The notes: generated from the letters alone by a model not told the origin. 64,000 nt of DNA from Streptomyces sp. MNU76 (GCF_020982545.1 NZ_JAJKLK010000022.1:62001-126000); one strand, 5' to 3'. Numbered from the stretch's first letter, positions 54,022-63,184 are shown. Numbers and translations: made by a program.

Positions 54022-54806
54022 GACGTACGCCCCCGGGCGTCGAAGTCCTTCATGCGGTCCAGCACGGCGTCGGCGGTCGGCTTGAACATCTCGTCGACGA
54101 TGCGGCCGTCGGCCAGGTACAGCACCCGGTCCGCGTACGAGGCGGCCACCGGGTCGTGGGTGACCATCACGATGGTCTGGCCCAGTTCGTCGACCGACCG
54201 GCGCAGGAAGCCCAGCACCTCGGCGCCGGCCCGCGAGTCCAGGTTGCCCGTCGGCTCGTCACCGAAGATGATCTCCGGCCGGGCGGCCAGGGCGCGGGCC
54301 ACGGCGACGCGCTGCTGCTGGCCGCCGGAGAGCTGGGTGGGCCGGTGCTTCAGCCGGTCGGAGAGCCCGACGGTGTCGACGACCCGCCCCAGCCACTCCT
54401 TGTTCGGCTTGCGCCCCGCGATGTCCATGGGGAGCGTGATGTTCTCTATCGCGTTCAGCGTGGGCAGCAGGTTGAACGCCTGGAAGATGAACCCGATCCG
54501 GTCCCGGCGCAGCTGCGTGAGCTTCTTGTCCTTGAGCCCGGTGATCTCGGTGTCGTCGAGATGGATCTGACCCGAGGTCACGGTGTCGAGTCCGGCGAGG
54601 CAGTGCATGAGGGTGGACTTGCCGGACCCCGAGGGGCCCATGATCGCGGTGAACTGGCCCCGCGCGATGTCCACGTCCACGTGGTCGAGGGCGACGACGC
54701 GGGTCTCACCGGACCCGTACGCCTTCACGACCTGCCGCGCCCGCGCGGCAACGGCCGTAGTCCCTCCAGTACCCCCGTGCCTGGTGATGGTCACAGCCGA
54801 TGTCAC
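54018..54806 (-). CDS. ABC transporter ATP-binding protein (MacB/LolD type)
   Basis: 262 residues with Walker A GPSGSGKST, signature LSGGQQQR, Walker B IIFGDEPTGNLD and switch His VTHDPVA. Almost every landmark matches the ATPase at 22724-23494, including IFQAFNLLPTL and LPMDIAGRKP. It is translationally coupled to its permease. The start is GTG 54806 behind GGAGAC. Confidence 0.95.
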   Translation of the reverse strand: MTSAVTITRHGGTGGTTAVAARARQVVKAYGSGETRVVALDHVDVDIARGQFTAIMGPSGSGKSTLMHCLAGLDTVTSGQIHLDDTEITGLKDKKLTQLRRDRIGFIFQAFNLLPTLNAIENITLPMDIAGRKPNKEWLGRVVDTVGLSDRLKHRPTQLSGGQQQRVAVARALAARPEIIFGDEPTGNLDSRAGAEVLGFLRRSVDELGQTIVMVTHDPVAASYADRVLYLADGRIVDEMFKPTADAVLDRMKDFDARGRTS

Positions 54807-55213
54807 GGTATGTCTCCTAAGTCGTGCAGCGGATGGTTACGCCGCTTCGGTGGACGATCCGGGTGAGCCGTAGGAGCGGCTCGACTTGGTATGCCGATGA
54901 GTCTGGCCCCCGGACGGGGCCCGGCGCGCTGGTGCCCAGCGCAGTCTTCTGCGGGGGTAAACCCCACCCCCGCGGGTCCGGTACGCCGCCCCCCAGCGGC
55001 GTAAAGCCAGATTAAGGACGGACGGCGTCCCGTCTCGTCCTCCGGCGGTACGAACCGGCCCCCAGCAGTAGTACGGAGGTACCCCTAAGGGATCTCGCCC
55101 CTGGGGAGGAGACCGTCTCGGGGTTCACCTCCTCCCTGCGTCCCCTCCGGTGCGACCAGGCTGCACCCTGCCGTGGCGTGAGGGTCAAGGGCGTGCTGGT
55201 CGGCGGCGGATAG
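54807..55213. other. Intergenic region
   Basis: 407 bases with no convincing gene. A minus-strand frame at 55012-55617 is antisense to the next gene and not protein-like. It includes GTAAACCCC/GGGGTTCAC-like short inverted repeats and the promoter of the ABC pair. Confidence 0.4.
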
Positions 55214-55597
55214 GTGCAAGGGGAAGGCATCTGGTGGACGACGATCGGACGGGCGACGACCAGGCGGGCGGCCGTCGCCGCGCTCACCCTCTTCTCGTTC
55301 GCCTTCCTCCCCCACCCCGGCGAACCCGGGCAACCGACGCTGCTGATGCTCCTGCCGGGCGCGGCGGTGTTCGGGGCGGTCGCGAACGGGGTGCCGGCGT
55401 CCCGGCTGGGCGGCTCGGGCAACCTCGACGCCGTCACCCACGGCCTCGGCACCGGAGCGGCGGCCGAACCGTACCGCCACGCGATCGCGTACGCGGTCCA
55501 CGCGGTCCACCTGGGCGCGGCGTGCGCGGCGACGGCGGCCCTGTGGGTGCTACTGACGCTGATACCTCGGAGGTTTCCGCTGCCAGGCAACCCCTGA
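55214..55597 (+). CDS. Putative small membrane protein, possibly a transporter remnant
   Basis: 127 residues with three hydrophobic segments (AAVAALTLFSFAFL, TLLMLLPGAAVFGAVANGV and LGAACAATAALWVLLTLI). The arrangement and the words GSGNLDAVTHGLG and EPYRHAIAYAVHAVHLGAA resemble the last helices of an MFS permease, so it may be a decayed or truncated transporter. GTG 55214 has only a poor ribosome site. Confidence that it is expressed is modest. Confidence 0.4.
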   Translation: MQGEGIWWTTIGRATTRRAAVAALTLFSFAFLPHPGEPGQPTLLMLLPGAAVFGAVANGVPASRLGGSGNLDAVTHGLGTGAAAEPYRHAIAYAVHAVHLGAACAATAALWVLLTLIPRRFPLPGNP

Positions 55598-55643
55598 GGC
55601 GCTGAGGCGCAGCTCACTCCTGACCGTCGTTCAAAAAACCTGA

Positions 55644-55658
55644 GTTAATCCGGGTAAC
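55644..55658. promoter_or_regulatory. Palindrome upstream of the DUF485/symporter operon
   Basis: GTTA-ATCCGGG-TAAC, a four-base-armed palindrome 156-170 bases upstream of the operon start. It could bind a regulator of acetate or monocarboxylate uptake; speculative. Confidence 0.3.
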
Positions 55659-55813
55659 ACCCCAGGTCAGGGCCAGATCCTCCAAGTAAGCGCATACCGA
55701 CCGATCAGTTTGTCGAAAGGCTCGCGTTCAACCGAACCCACGAGTAGCGTTCACGCCCGCCCCCCTCCCTGCGGTCCGCACCCGGACCCGAGCCGCGCAA
55801 GGAGACCAAAGGG

Positions 55814-56292
55814 ATGACCGACCCGTTCTCGTCACCCCCGCACCGAACCCCGCGCCCGTCCCCGCAGCATCGCCCGTACGCGCCGCACACCTCGTCCCCT
55901 CGTACTCGTCCCCTCGTACCCGACCTATCCCTGGGCCCCCAGGAACCGGAACAGCAGCCGGCCCAGGACGCCCCGCGCCATCCCTCCCCGGCCACCACAG
56001 CGACCTGCGGGTACTGCGCGGCGCCTACCGCTGGCAGCGACGGGTGGCGACACTGACGGCTCTCGGCTACTTCGTGCTGTTCCTCCTGCTGTCCGCGTTC
56101 GCCCCCTCGTTCATGACGAGCGAGGTCAGCGGCGGACTCTCCACCGGCCTGCTGCTCGGCCTCCTCCAGGTACCGGTGACCTGCCTCGCCATCTGGCTCT
56201 ACGAGCACACCGCACGCCTGCGCGTCGACCCGCTGGCCGACCGCATCCGCGAACTGGCGGCGGTCGACGCGAGGCGGGGGGCCGTCCGATGA
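55814..56292 (+). CDS. DUF485 membrane protein, frameshifted near residue 55
   Basis: From ATG 55814 the frame reads a Pro/Ser/Arg/His-rich N-terminus (MTDPFSSPPHRTPRPSPQ) but stops at 56056. The membrane part lies in a second frame: HHSDLRVLRGAYRWQRRVATLTALGYFVLFLLLSAFAP, then TGLLLGLLQVPVTCLAIWLYEHTA, ending at 56292. This two-helix DUF485 unit is the usual partner of SSS/ActP symporters. An indel between about 55920 and 55990 would join the parts. The alternative is translation of only 56044-56292 from an internal GTG. The stop overlaps the symporter ATG as ATGA. Confidence 0.7.
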
Positions 56293-57983
56293 CCGCCACC
56301 ACCGCCCTCACCACCGCCACCACCACCGTCCCCGCGCCGACGGCCGTCCCCTCGACCACGGCCGCGGGACTCGCCGAGTTCAGCGGGTCGGCGCAGGCCA
56401 TGTCGCTCGTCGGCTTCACGGCGGTCGCCACCATCACGCTCCTCCTGTGCGTGATGACGGGCCCCGACCGGGACGACCTCGACGAGTTCTACACCGGCTA
56501 CGGCTCGCTCTCCCCCATGCGCAACGGCCTCGCCATCGCCGGCGACTACATCTCGGCGGCGACGGTGCTGGGCACCGGCGGCGTGATCGCCCTCTTCGGC
56601 TACGACGGCGTCGTCCTCGCCCTGAGCACGGCCCTCTCCCTGATGCTGCTGATGTTCCTGCTGGCCGAACCCCTGCGCAACGCGGGCCGGTTCACCATGG
56701 GCGACGCGCTGGCCCGGCGGATGCCCGGCCGCTCCGTCCGCGTCGTCGCCTGCGTGGTCACGATCGCCGCGCTGATGCCGATGATGCTGGTCCAACTCGC
56801 GGGCACCGGGGACCTGCTGGCGTTCATCCTCGGCTTCTCCAGCGACAGCCTGAAGACCGGTGTCGTGGTGGTGGTCGGCGCGCTGATGATCGGCTACGCG
56901 GCGATCGGCGGCATGAAGGGCACCGCCCTCATCCAGATCCTCAAGATCGTGATGCTGCTCGGCTCGGGCGCGCTCGTCGCCGTCCTGATCCTGCACAAGT
57001 TCGACTGGAACCCCGGCCTGCTGCTCGACGCGGCGGCCGAGAAGAGCGGTATCGGCACCGGCTACCTCCACTCCGGCCTGCAGTTCTCCGGCGGCCCACA
57101 CCCCGAACTCGACATGATCAGCGCCCAGTTGACGGTCGTCCTCGGCGGAGCCTGCCTCCCGCACGTCACCATGCGCATGTACACCGCGAACAGCGCCCGC
57201 CAGGTCCGCCGCTCACTGTCCTGGGCGGTCCCCTCCGTGGCCCTCTTCGTCCTGATCATCTCCGTGATCGGATTCGGCGCGACGGCGCTGATCGGCCGCG
57301 AGGTGATCGCGACGGCCGACCCCCAGGGCAACACGGCCTATCTGCTGGGGTCGATGGCGGCGTTCGGCACGGAGGTGTCCACGGCGGAGACCCTGCTCTT
57401 CACCACGGTCACGACGGCGGTCTTCCTGACGCTGCTCGCCTCCGTGGCCGGCATGATCCTCGCCTGCGCCAACTCCCTCGCCCACGACGTCTTCGCGGCC
57501 CGCGCCGGCCAACCGCTCACGCCCCGCCGCGAGATGACCGTCGCCAGGCTCTCGGCGTGCGCGGTCGGCGTCACGGCGATCGTCCTGGCCACGATGGTCC
57601 AGCACCGCAACCTCCAGCCGCTGGTCACGCTCTCGTTCTGCCTGGGCGCCTCCGCCATCGCGCCCGCCCTCGTCTACGGACTCTTCTGGCGCCGCTACAC
57701 CCGTACGGGGCTGATGTACACCCTCATCGGCGGCTCCCTCTCGGTCCTGGTCCTCATGACCGGCACCAACCTGGTCTCCGGCTCGCCCCACTCGGCCTTC
57801 CCCGGAGCCGACTTCAACTGGTTCCCCTTCACCACCACGGGCCTCGTCTCCATCCCCCTGGGCTTCGCCTTCGGCTGGCTGGGCACCACCCTCTCGGGCC
57901 GCCCCAAGGCAGAGGAACAACGCCGCCAGTACGAAGCGGTGGAGGGCTGGATCCTGGCAGGCGCGACACGAAGGGGCGACTGA
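56289..57983 (+). CDS. Solute:sodium symporter (SSS family, ActP-like monocarboxylate/acetate transporter)
   Basis: 564 residues and about 13 hydrophobic segments. SSS landmarks: FYTGYGSLSPMRNGLAIAGDYISAATVLGTGGVIALFGYDG at helices 1-2, IQILKIVMLLGSGALVAV, VVLGGACLPHVTMRMYTANSARQVRRSLSWAV, and LASVAGMILACANSLAHDVF. The DYISAA segment contributes to Na+ coordination. Pairing with a DUF485 gene suggests acetate, pyruvate or another monocarboxylate as substrate. ATG 56289 is coupled to the preceding stop. Confidence 0.92.
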   Translation: MTATTALTTATTTVPAPTAVPSTTAAGLAEFSGSAQAMSLVGFTAVATITLLLCVMTGPDRDDLDEFYTGYGSLSPMRNGLAIAGDYISAATVLGTGGVIALFGYDGVVLALSTALSLMLLMFLLAEPLRNAGRFTMGDALARRMPGRSVRVVACVVTIAALMPMMLVQLAGTGDLLAFILGFSSDSLKTGVVVVVGALMIGYAAIGGMKGTALIQILKIVMLLGSGALVAVLILHKFDWNPGLLLDAAAEKSGIGTGYLHSGLQFSGGPHPELDMISAQLTVVLGGACLPHVTMRMYTANSARQVRRSLSWAVPSVALFVLIISVIGFGATALIGREVIATADPQGNTAYLLGSMAAFGTEVSTAETLLFTTVTTAVFLTLLASVAGMILACANSLAHDVFAARAGQPLTPRREMTVARLSACAVGVTAIVLATMVQHRNLQPLVTLSFCLGASAIAPALVYGLFWRRYTRTGLMYTLIGGSLSVLVLMTGTNLVSGSPHSAFPGADFNWFPFTTTGLVSIPLGFAFGWLGTTLSGRPKAEEQRRQYEAVEGWILAGATRRGD

Positions 57984-58228
57984 CACGGGGTGGCCGGTGC
58001 CGCCTCTCCGACCACACCGAAACCGCCGGGCACCAGGGGCTTTTCTCGGGGTCGGCCGGATCTCCGACTGCCCTGAAACCCCCCGGGTGCCGGGCGCCCC
58101 TTCACGGGCGCGGGGCTGGGTCGATGTGCGGCTCCGCCCGCGTGGGCGCGAGAACCCCACCCACCCGCACCCGACAACGCACCCACCAACGCACCCACCA
58201 ACGCCGCCGCGCCCCCGTCCCCGCCGCC
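57984..58228. other. Intergenic region between the symporter and coiled-coil genes
   Basis: No gene is seen. Sequence near 58090-58115 (CCTTCACGGGCGCGGGGCTG) looks like a degraded copy of the dispersed repeat, and CCAACGCACCCACCAACGC-type short tandem units lie near 58185-58205. Confidence 0.4.
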
Positions 58229-59097
58229 CTACTCCGTCAGAGCCGACAGACTCTCCCGGATGCAGTCCATGTGCGCCCGAACGTCGTCCCACCTCTCCCC
58301 GTGCTCCCGCAGCACCCTCGGTCTCCCGCCACCCACTCCTCCCGCCGCCGAGCCTCCGCCAACGCCTCCGCGGCCCGCTCCTCCGCCTCCTCCCCCATCC
58401 GCGCCACATCGGCCTCCGCCTCGGCGAACCCCCGCTCGGCCGCGGCAAGCTCCGCCTCCGCACGCGCGACCCGTTCGGCCAGCCCCTCGTCGAACGCGGC
58501 CTCCCGCTCGGCCACCTCCCGCTCGATCCCGGCCACCCGCTCGTCGTACTCCTTCTGGAGCTCCGCGAGCATCCCTCCGCCCGCTCCCGCGTCTCCGCAG
58601 CGCGGCCAACGCCTCGCCCGCCCCTCCTTCACCCCACGCCGGGCCTCGATCCGCAGTTCGTCCGCCTCGGCCTGAGCCGCCAGCAGCACCTGCCGGGCCC
58701 GCTCCTCGGCCTCGTCCCGCACCTTGTCGGCGTACGCCTGCGCAGCCCCCCGCAGCCGCTTCCCCGTCTCCTCCGCGTCCGCGACGATCCGCCGGGCGTC
58801 CTCGCGCCCGCCCTCACTGACGGCCTCGGCCTCCGCGACACCGAGCTCGAACAGTTCCCGCGCCCGCCCGCCGAGCGCCTCGTACGTCTGCGGGGCGAGC
58901 CCGGCGACCGTCTCGCGCAGCACGTCGAGGTCCGCGCCCATCTCCCGGGCCAGCACGGTCAGCCGGGCGGCCCGCTCCCAGGCGGCGTCACGGTCCCGGG
59001 AGAGGGCCGCCGCGTGGGCGTCGACCTCCTCGGGACGGTAGCCACGCCGTACGACGTCGAACTCGAAGTCATGGGGTGCCGTCGGTGCGCTGCTCAT
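58229..59097 (-). CDS. DivIVA-like coiled-coil protein, interrupted by several frameshifts
   Basis: ATG 59097 follows GGAGAGGG. The N-terminus FEFDVVRRGYRPEEVDAHAAALSRDRD matches the DivIVA-type motif found in actinobacterial polarity proteins, followed by long heptad-rich helices (EADELRIEARRGVKEG..., AELQKEYDERVAGIEREVAEREAAF). The frame breaks near 58580-58625 (nonsense GRARRWPRCGDAGAGGG) and again near 58320-58335, after which the plausible end LREHGERWDDVRAHMDCIRESLSALTE is in another frame, to 58229. Homopolymer deletions are the likely cause. It may scaffold the neighbouring cluster or be an independent cytoskeletal protein. Confidence 0.7.
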
Positions 59098-59264
59098 GCT
59101 GGGCCCTCTCCGCCGGACGCACACGAAATGATGATTTCGCGCCACATCTTGATGGATCGGACCAAAGGGTTCATAACGCGACACTCCGTGCGAGGTCACG
59201 GGAGCGGACAGCCAGACATCCACAGGACCGCCCCAGCCATCCACAGGGCCTCGCCCCGGACACG

Positions 59265-59313
59265 CGCGAGGGCCCGGCCCGGATCACCTACGTGTCCGGG
59301 CCGGGCCCTCGCG
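59265..59313 (-). terminator. Very strong hairpin terminator after the deaminase/SUKH gene
   Basis: CGCGAGGGCCCGGCCCGGA (59265-59283) pairs perfectly over 19 bases with TCCGGGCCGGGCCCTCGCG (59295-59313). It lies 46 bases after the stop at 59359. Confidence 0.9.
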
Positions 59314-59358
59314 TCCCGCGGATGGCGGGCGGCCGACGTGGAACTCAGCCGCGACGGG

Positions 59359-62190
59359 TCACAGCAACCCGTCCCACATCTCCTCCAGCAGCACCGACCA
59401 CCAACTCTCCGGCGACGCCAGCGCCGCCGGGTCGAGGGCGGCGAGCTGCGCCTGGAAGTCGACGGTCCACCGGCCCGCCTGCTCCTGGTTGAGACCGAAC
59501 CGCAGCCGCCACATCCGCCCGAGCAGAGCCAGACAGCGCGCGAACTCGGGCAGACCCGTGTTCACGAACTGCGGCGGTACGGGCGCACCGCCCGGCCCCG
59601 CCTCCACCGGCACGGCCACGATGTTCGCCGTGCCGTACTGCACACAGAGCGCCTTGCCGAAGTCGCTGCCCATGACGAGGTACGAGCCCGCGTCGGCCGC
59701 CGGCTGCACCCCCCGCTCCTGCGCCAGCTCCGCCAGCGTCGGCACCGGACGCCCCGGCTGGGCCTGCGCCCAGAAGAAGGGGCCCATGTCCACCGGCAGC
59801 CCGGCGACGACCAGGGTGTGCGCCACGACCGGCGGAACGCCCTGCCGCGACACCGCCTGCTGGTCGAACCGGAACACCCCCGGCCCGAACGCCGCCGCCA
59901 GCTCCTGCCCGATCACCTCCGGCGGGACCGGCGGCGCCGGCTGCACCGGCGGCAACGGCGCCCGCACCGGCGCGGGCCGCGCGGGACCGTCCGCGACCTG
60001 GTGCAACTCGCCCTGGTGAGCGAGGAGTTGAGCCATACCCTGCTGCCGGCTCGCGTGGTCCTTGCCGTACGGGGCGATGGAGGTGATGCGCGCGTTCGGC
60101 CACTGCTCACGGATCATCCGCGCGCAGTACGCCCCGGGCAGCTCGCACGACTCCAGCTCCGTGTGCAGCTCCAGCACGGCCTCCGGCGGGATGTTCATCC
60201 CGCGCAGCTCGTGGAAGATCTGCCACTCCGGGTGCGGCGTGCCCGGCGCGGAACGCCGGATCACCTGCTGCTCGGACCCGTCCGGCGCCCGGAAGCGCAG
60301 GACGGCCTGGTAGCCGGGGCCCACGGTCGGCTGACCGGCGGGCGGCTGCGGATAGCCGTACGCCGGCGGGGAGCCCATCGGCGGCACCGGCTGACCGGGC
60401 ATCCCGTGGGGAGCACCCGGCGGCATCCCGGGCGGACCGGGCGGCTGCGGAGCCCCGGGACCACCGAGCGGCGGCCCGGCCAGCATCGTCTCGGCGTGGT
60501 GCACGGGACCGGGGGCCCCCGGCGGCGTCCCCGGAGCCCCGGGGGCACCCGGACCGCCCACGGCGGGCCCGGCGAGCATCGTCGCCGCATGGTGCACACC
60601 ACCGGCGGGCGTACCACCGGGCGGATTCGGCGCACCAGGGGCACCGGGCGCGTGCGGAGTGCCCGGCTGGCCCGGAGCCCCAGGGGGCCCCGGCGGCAGC
60701 GGCGCGCCCGGTCCGCCCACGGCGGGCCCGGCCAGCATCGTCGCCGCGTGATGCACACCACCGGCGGGCGTACCACCGGGCGGATTCGGCGCACCAGGAG
60801 CACCGGGCGCACCCGGCTGACCGGGAGCCCCCGGGCCCCCCGGACCGTCCGGTCCGAGGGCGGAGACCAGTTGGGTCGGCACGTACCCGCCCGCCGGGGT
60901 GCCCGGAAGACCGGGACCGGACTGCGGCGGAGGCGTGGCGCCCGGACGCGCACCCGGCGTGCCGGGGGTCCCGGGCGGAGGCGGCGGCGCACCGGCCGCA
61001 CCGCCCCGGCGCGGCGGCGGCGCGGCCTTGCTGGTGGCGGCGTCGGCGATGTCACCGGCGTGGGGCGCGAGCGAGGGCCCCGGAGGCGGCGTACCGGGCC
61101 CCTGCGGACCGGGTCCCTGGGGAGCACCGGGCCCCTGCGGATAGCCGTACGACTGCGGCGCGCCCGGCGGCGGGGTCCCCGGGCCGGACGGAGGCTGCTG
61201 CGACGGCTGCGCGGGGCCGCCCGGCGCGCCCGAGTCGGCACCGGGGACACCGAGGGCCGGCGCCACCGTCGTACGCGGGAGCTGGCTGCCGCCGGAGATC
61301 AGCGCCGTCCTGGCCTCCGGCGGCGCACTGGGCGGCGGGGCGTCGTCCGCGTCGCTCACCTCGGACAGCTGGGGCGCGAACACGGTGTCCGGCAGCGGCA
61401 CCGAACGGTCGTCCTCGGCTCCGGCGTTGGTGTCCGTACCGGCCCAAGGGGTCGCCCCGTCGGGCTCCGCGTCATGCGGCTCGGCGTCCCTCGGCGGCAC
61501 CGCGTCCCGCACCTCGTCGTCCGCCGACGCCGCGGCCGGCCACGGCGTGGCGTCGGCGGGCGCGTCGGACGCCCCACGACCGGCCGACGGCGACTGGCCG
61601 ACCGGCCCCGCCATCGTCTCGGGCAGCGAACCACCGTTCCCGGACACCCCGCTGGCACCCGCGCCACCGGAACCACCCGTACCCGAACCGGAATCGACGG
61701 CACCCGCGGCGGCCGCAGGATGGGACCCGCCCCCATCGGACGCACCCGCACCAGAACCAGAACCGGCCCCGGAGCCGACCCCCGAACTCGCACCCGCACC
61801 GGTGCGGTGGTCCGGAATCCCCATCCGGTCCGCCGCGTCCTGCAACCACTCCGGCGGAGTCAGCAGGAACGACGTCTGGTTCAGGTCCACCCGGGCCGCA
61901 GGCGCCGGCGCGGCGGCCGGGGCGGCCTCCGTACGGCCGTACTCCTCCTCGAACCGGCGGATCACCTCACCCACCGGCAGCGAAGGCCACAGCGTGGCCT
62001 CCCCGCTGTCCCGGGCGATCACCAGCCGCTGCGCGCCACCGTCGGAACGCGGGCCGTCCGCCCGGTCCTCCGCCCACACCACGAACCCGAGCTCGAACTC
62101 CCGCACCCGCACCTCACGGTGCTGGTAGCCCGGCAGATCACCGTTGATCCACTCCTCGGCGCGCTCCTGCGCCTGAGCGAACGTCACCAT
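59359..62190 (-). CDS. Multidomain protein: YrhB-like domain, collagen-like repeats, deaminase-like domain, SUKH-4-like domain
   Basis: 943 residues. (1) 1-85: YrhB-like (MVTFAQAQERAEEWINGDLP ... IRRFEEEYG). (2) About 90-290: acidic and Ala-rich, with DLNQTSFLLTPPEWLQDAADRMGIPDHR. (3) About 290-615: Gly/Pro collagen-like repeats with three HHA-TMLAGP units. (4) About 620-730: deaminase-like, with H676-T-E678 and C682 to C689 (VLELHTELESC.LPGAYC) and upstream RFRAPDGSEQQVIRRSAPG. (5) About 765-943: SUKH-4-like immunity fold (FGPGVFRFDQQAV... DMGPFFWAQ ... FARCLALLGRMWRLRF). Having effector and immunity modules in one chain without a signal peptide is unusual. The ATG is eight bases after the upstream stop, and GGGGGAG lies about 10 bases before it. 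Confidence 0.8.
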   Translation of the reverse strand: MVTFAQAQERAEEWINGDLPGYQHREVRVREFELGFVVWAEDRADGPRSDGGAQRLVIARDSGEATLWPSLPVGEVIRRFEEEYGRTEAAPAAAPAPAARVDLNQTSFLLTPPEWLQDAADRMGIPDHRTGAGASSGVGSGAGSGSGAGASDGGGSHPAAAAGAVDSGSGTGGSGGAGASGVSGNGGSLPETMAGPVGQSPSAGRGASDAPADATPWPAAASADDEVRDAVPPRDAEPHDAEPDGATPWAGTDTNAGAEDDRSVPLPDTVFAPQLSEVSDADDAPPPSAPPEARTALISGGSQLPRTTVAPALGVPGADSGAPGGPAQPSQQPPSGPGTPPPGAPQSYGYPQGPGAPQGPGPQGPGTPPPGPSLAPHAGDIADAATSKAAPPPRRGGAAGAPPPPPGTPGTPGARPGATPPPQSGPGLPGTPAGGYVPTQLVSALGPDGPGGPGAPGQPGAPGAPGAPNPPGGTPAGGVHHAATMLAGPAVGGPGAPLPPGPPGAPGQPGTPHAPGAPGAPNPPGGTPAGGVHHAATMLAGPAVGGPGAPGAPGTPPGAPGPVHHAETMLAGPPLGGPGAPQPPGPPGMPPGAPHGMPGQPVPPMGSPPAYGYPQPPAGQPTVGPGYQAVLRFRAPDGSEQQVIRRSAPGTPHPEWQIFHELRGMNIPPEAVLELHTELESCELPGAYCARMIREQWPNARITSIAPYGKDHASRQQGMAQLLAHQGELHQVADGPARPAPVRAPLPPVQPAPPVPPEVIGQELAAAFGPGVFRFDQQAVSRQGVPPVVAHTLVVAGLPVDMGPFFWAQAQPGRPVPTLAELAQERGVQPAADAGSYLVMGSDFGKALCVQYGTANIVAVPVEAGPGGAPVPPQFVNTGLPEFARCLALLGRMWRLRFGLNQEQAGRWTVDFQAQLAALDPAALASPESWWSVLLEEMWDGLL
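60551..60809 (-). repeat. In-gene direct repeat, 159-base period
   Basis: About 100 bases around 60553-60650 recur nearly identically at 60712-60809; both encode the GGTPAGGVHHAATMLAGP motif. A third, shorter copy lies near 60470-60510. The 53-codon spacing keeps frame, so repeat number can vary without breaking the protein. Confidence 0.8.
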
Positions 62191-62197
62191 CGAAAAC

Positions 62198-63184
62198 TCA
62201 CTCCCCCGCGACCGGCACGGCACGCGCGAAGCCACCGTCCACCATCAGGTTGGCCACCGTCTCCAGTTCCGGCGGATTGCCCGCCAGCCGGGACAGGAAC
62301 GCGTCGAAGTCCTCACCGGCGGGGAGCAGCAACCGCTCCACCCGCGCGGCCGGCGGCCACGACGGATCGACATCACGGGCGTCGTCGTACGCGCAGAACC
62401 AGACCGACCCGATCCGGTCGCCCTTCACCTTCACCGCGAGGATCCCGCCCTGCGCGAACGCCACGGCCAGATAGTCCTTGGTGAGATGGTCCCGCAGACA
62501 CTTGTTCACGTACACCAGGTCGTTGACCGCGGCCTCGTCCCGCACCGTGAAGAACGGCTGGTCCACCAGCAGCCCCAACTCCGCGTCCAGCGCCGCCCCC
62601 ACGGGAGCGCAACCGCCCGCCGCCTTCAGGAACGACCGGTACGCGCCCGGCAACCGGTACCCGAGATCCTCCTCGACGCCCTGCACCTGCGTCTCGGTCA
62701 CCGCCACCGCCGACGACTTCGGCAGCCCGAAGTGCGCCGGCCGGGTCTCCTGCAACGGCCGCGTACCACGCTTGTGCTGGTCGACGCGGGCCGTCGCGAT
62801 ACCACCGTGGTGCCGCAACAGCGCCTTCACCTCGACCGGCACCAGCTCCAGCCGCCGGCCACCCGGCGCGTGATGCCACGTCCAGCCGTGCGGCGTCGCC
62901 ACCGGCGGGATCGTGTCCCACAGTTCGTGCCCGGACGCCGCCAGCGCCGCGTTCGCGGACACATAGTCCGTCAACCGAAGCTCGTCCACGCCGAAGCCCT
63001 CCGGGGGATCGGCGATCTCCGCCGCGGCACGCGCGTAGGGCGAGAAGTCCGGATAGCCGTGCGCGTCAACACGGACACCCCTCGGGTGACGCGCCGCCCG
63101 GACCGGGTCCGGAAACTGCACGACCTGCCCGGCGTAGGCCGCGTTCGGCGGCGCGGCTTGCTGCCCGAGCCGACCTGTCGTCAT
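62198..63184 (-). CDS. WHH nuclease-like domain fused to SMI1/KNR4 (SUKH) domain
   Basis: 328 residues. Residues 35-135 resemble the HNH/EndoVII WHH toxin family: GYPDFSPYA, then GWTWHHAPGGRRLELVPVEVKALLRHHGG, with W103-H104-H105 and H125-H126. Residues 160-305 are SMI1/KNR4: VEEDLGYRLPGAYRSFLKAAGG, then LGLLVDQPFF and IGSVWFCAYDDARD. The SMI1 part normally neutralises such nucleases, so the protein may be self-inhibited. No signal sequence is seen. ATG 63184 follows AGGGGG. Its stop is eight bases before the next start, so the two genes form an operon. Confidence 0.82.
   Translation of the reverse strand: MTTGRLGQQAAPPNAAYAGQVVQFPDPVRAARHPRGVRVDAHGYPDFSPYARAAAEIADPPEGFGVDELRLTDYVSANAALAASGHELWDTIPPVATPHGWTWHHAPGGRRLELVPVEVKALLRHHGGIATARVDQHKRGTRPLQETRPAHFGLPKSSAVAVTETQVQGVEEDLGYRLPGAYRSFLKAAGGCAPVGAALDAELGLLVDQPFFTVRDEAAVNDLVYVNKCLRDHLTKDYLAVAFAQGGILAVKVKGDRIGSVWFCAYDDARDVDPSWPPAARVERLLLPAGEDFDAFLSRLAGNPPELETVANLMVDGGFARAVPVAGE

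Noticed and set aside
55012..55617. Minus-strand open frame opposite the small membrane protein
   Set aside because: Codon pattern and hydrophobic segments favour the plus strand; the minus product has no protein-like features.
60551..60809. CRISPR array or tandem genomic repeat
   Set aside because: Only two to three units, all in frame and coding for Gly/Pro repeats.
57997..62484. A 1495-codon plus-strand open frame
   Set aside because: It is antisense to the coiled-coil, deaminase/SUKH and part of the WHH/SMI1 genes. Its translation is Arg/Pro-rich without domains, as expected from high-GC antisense frames.
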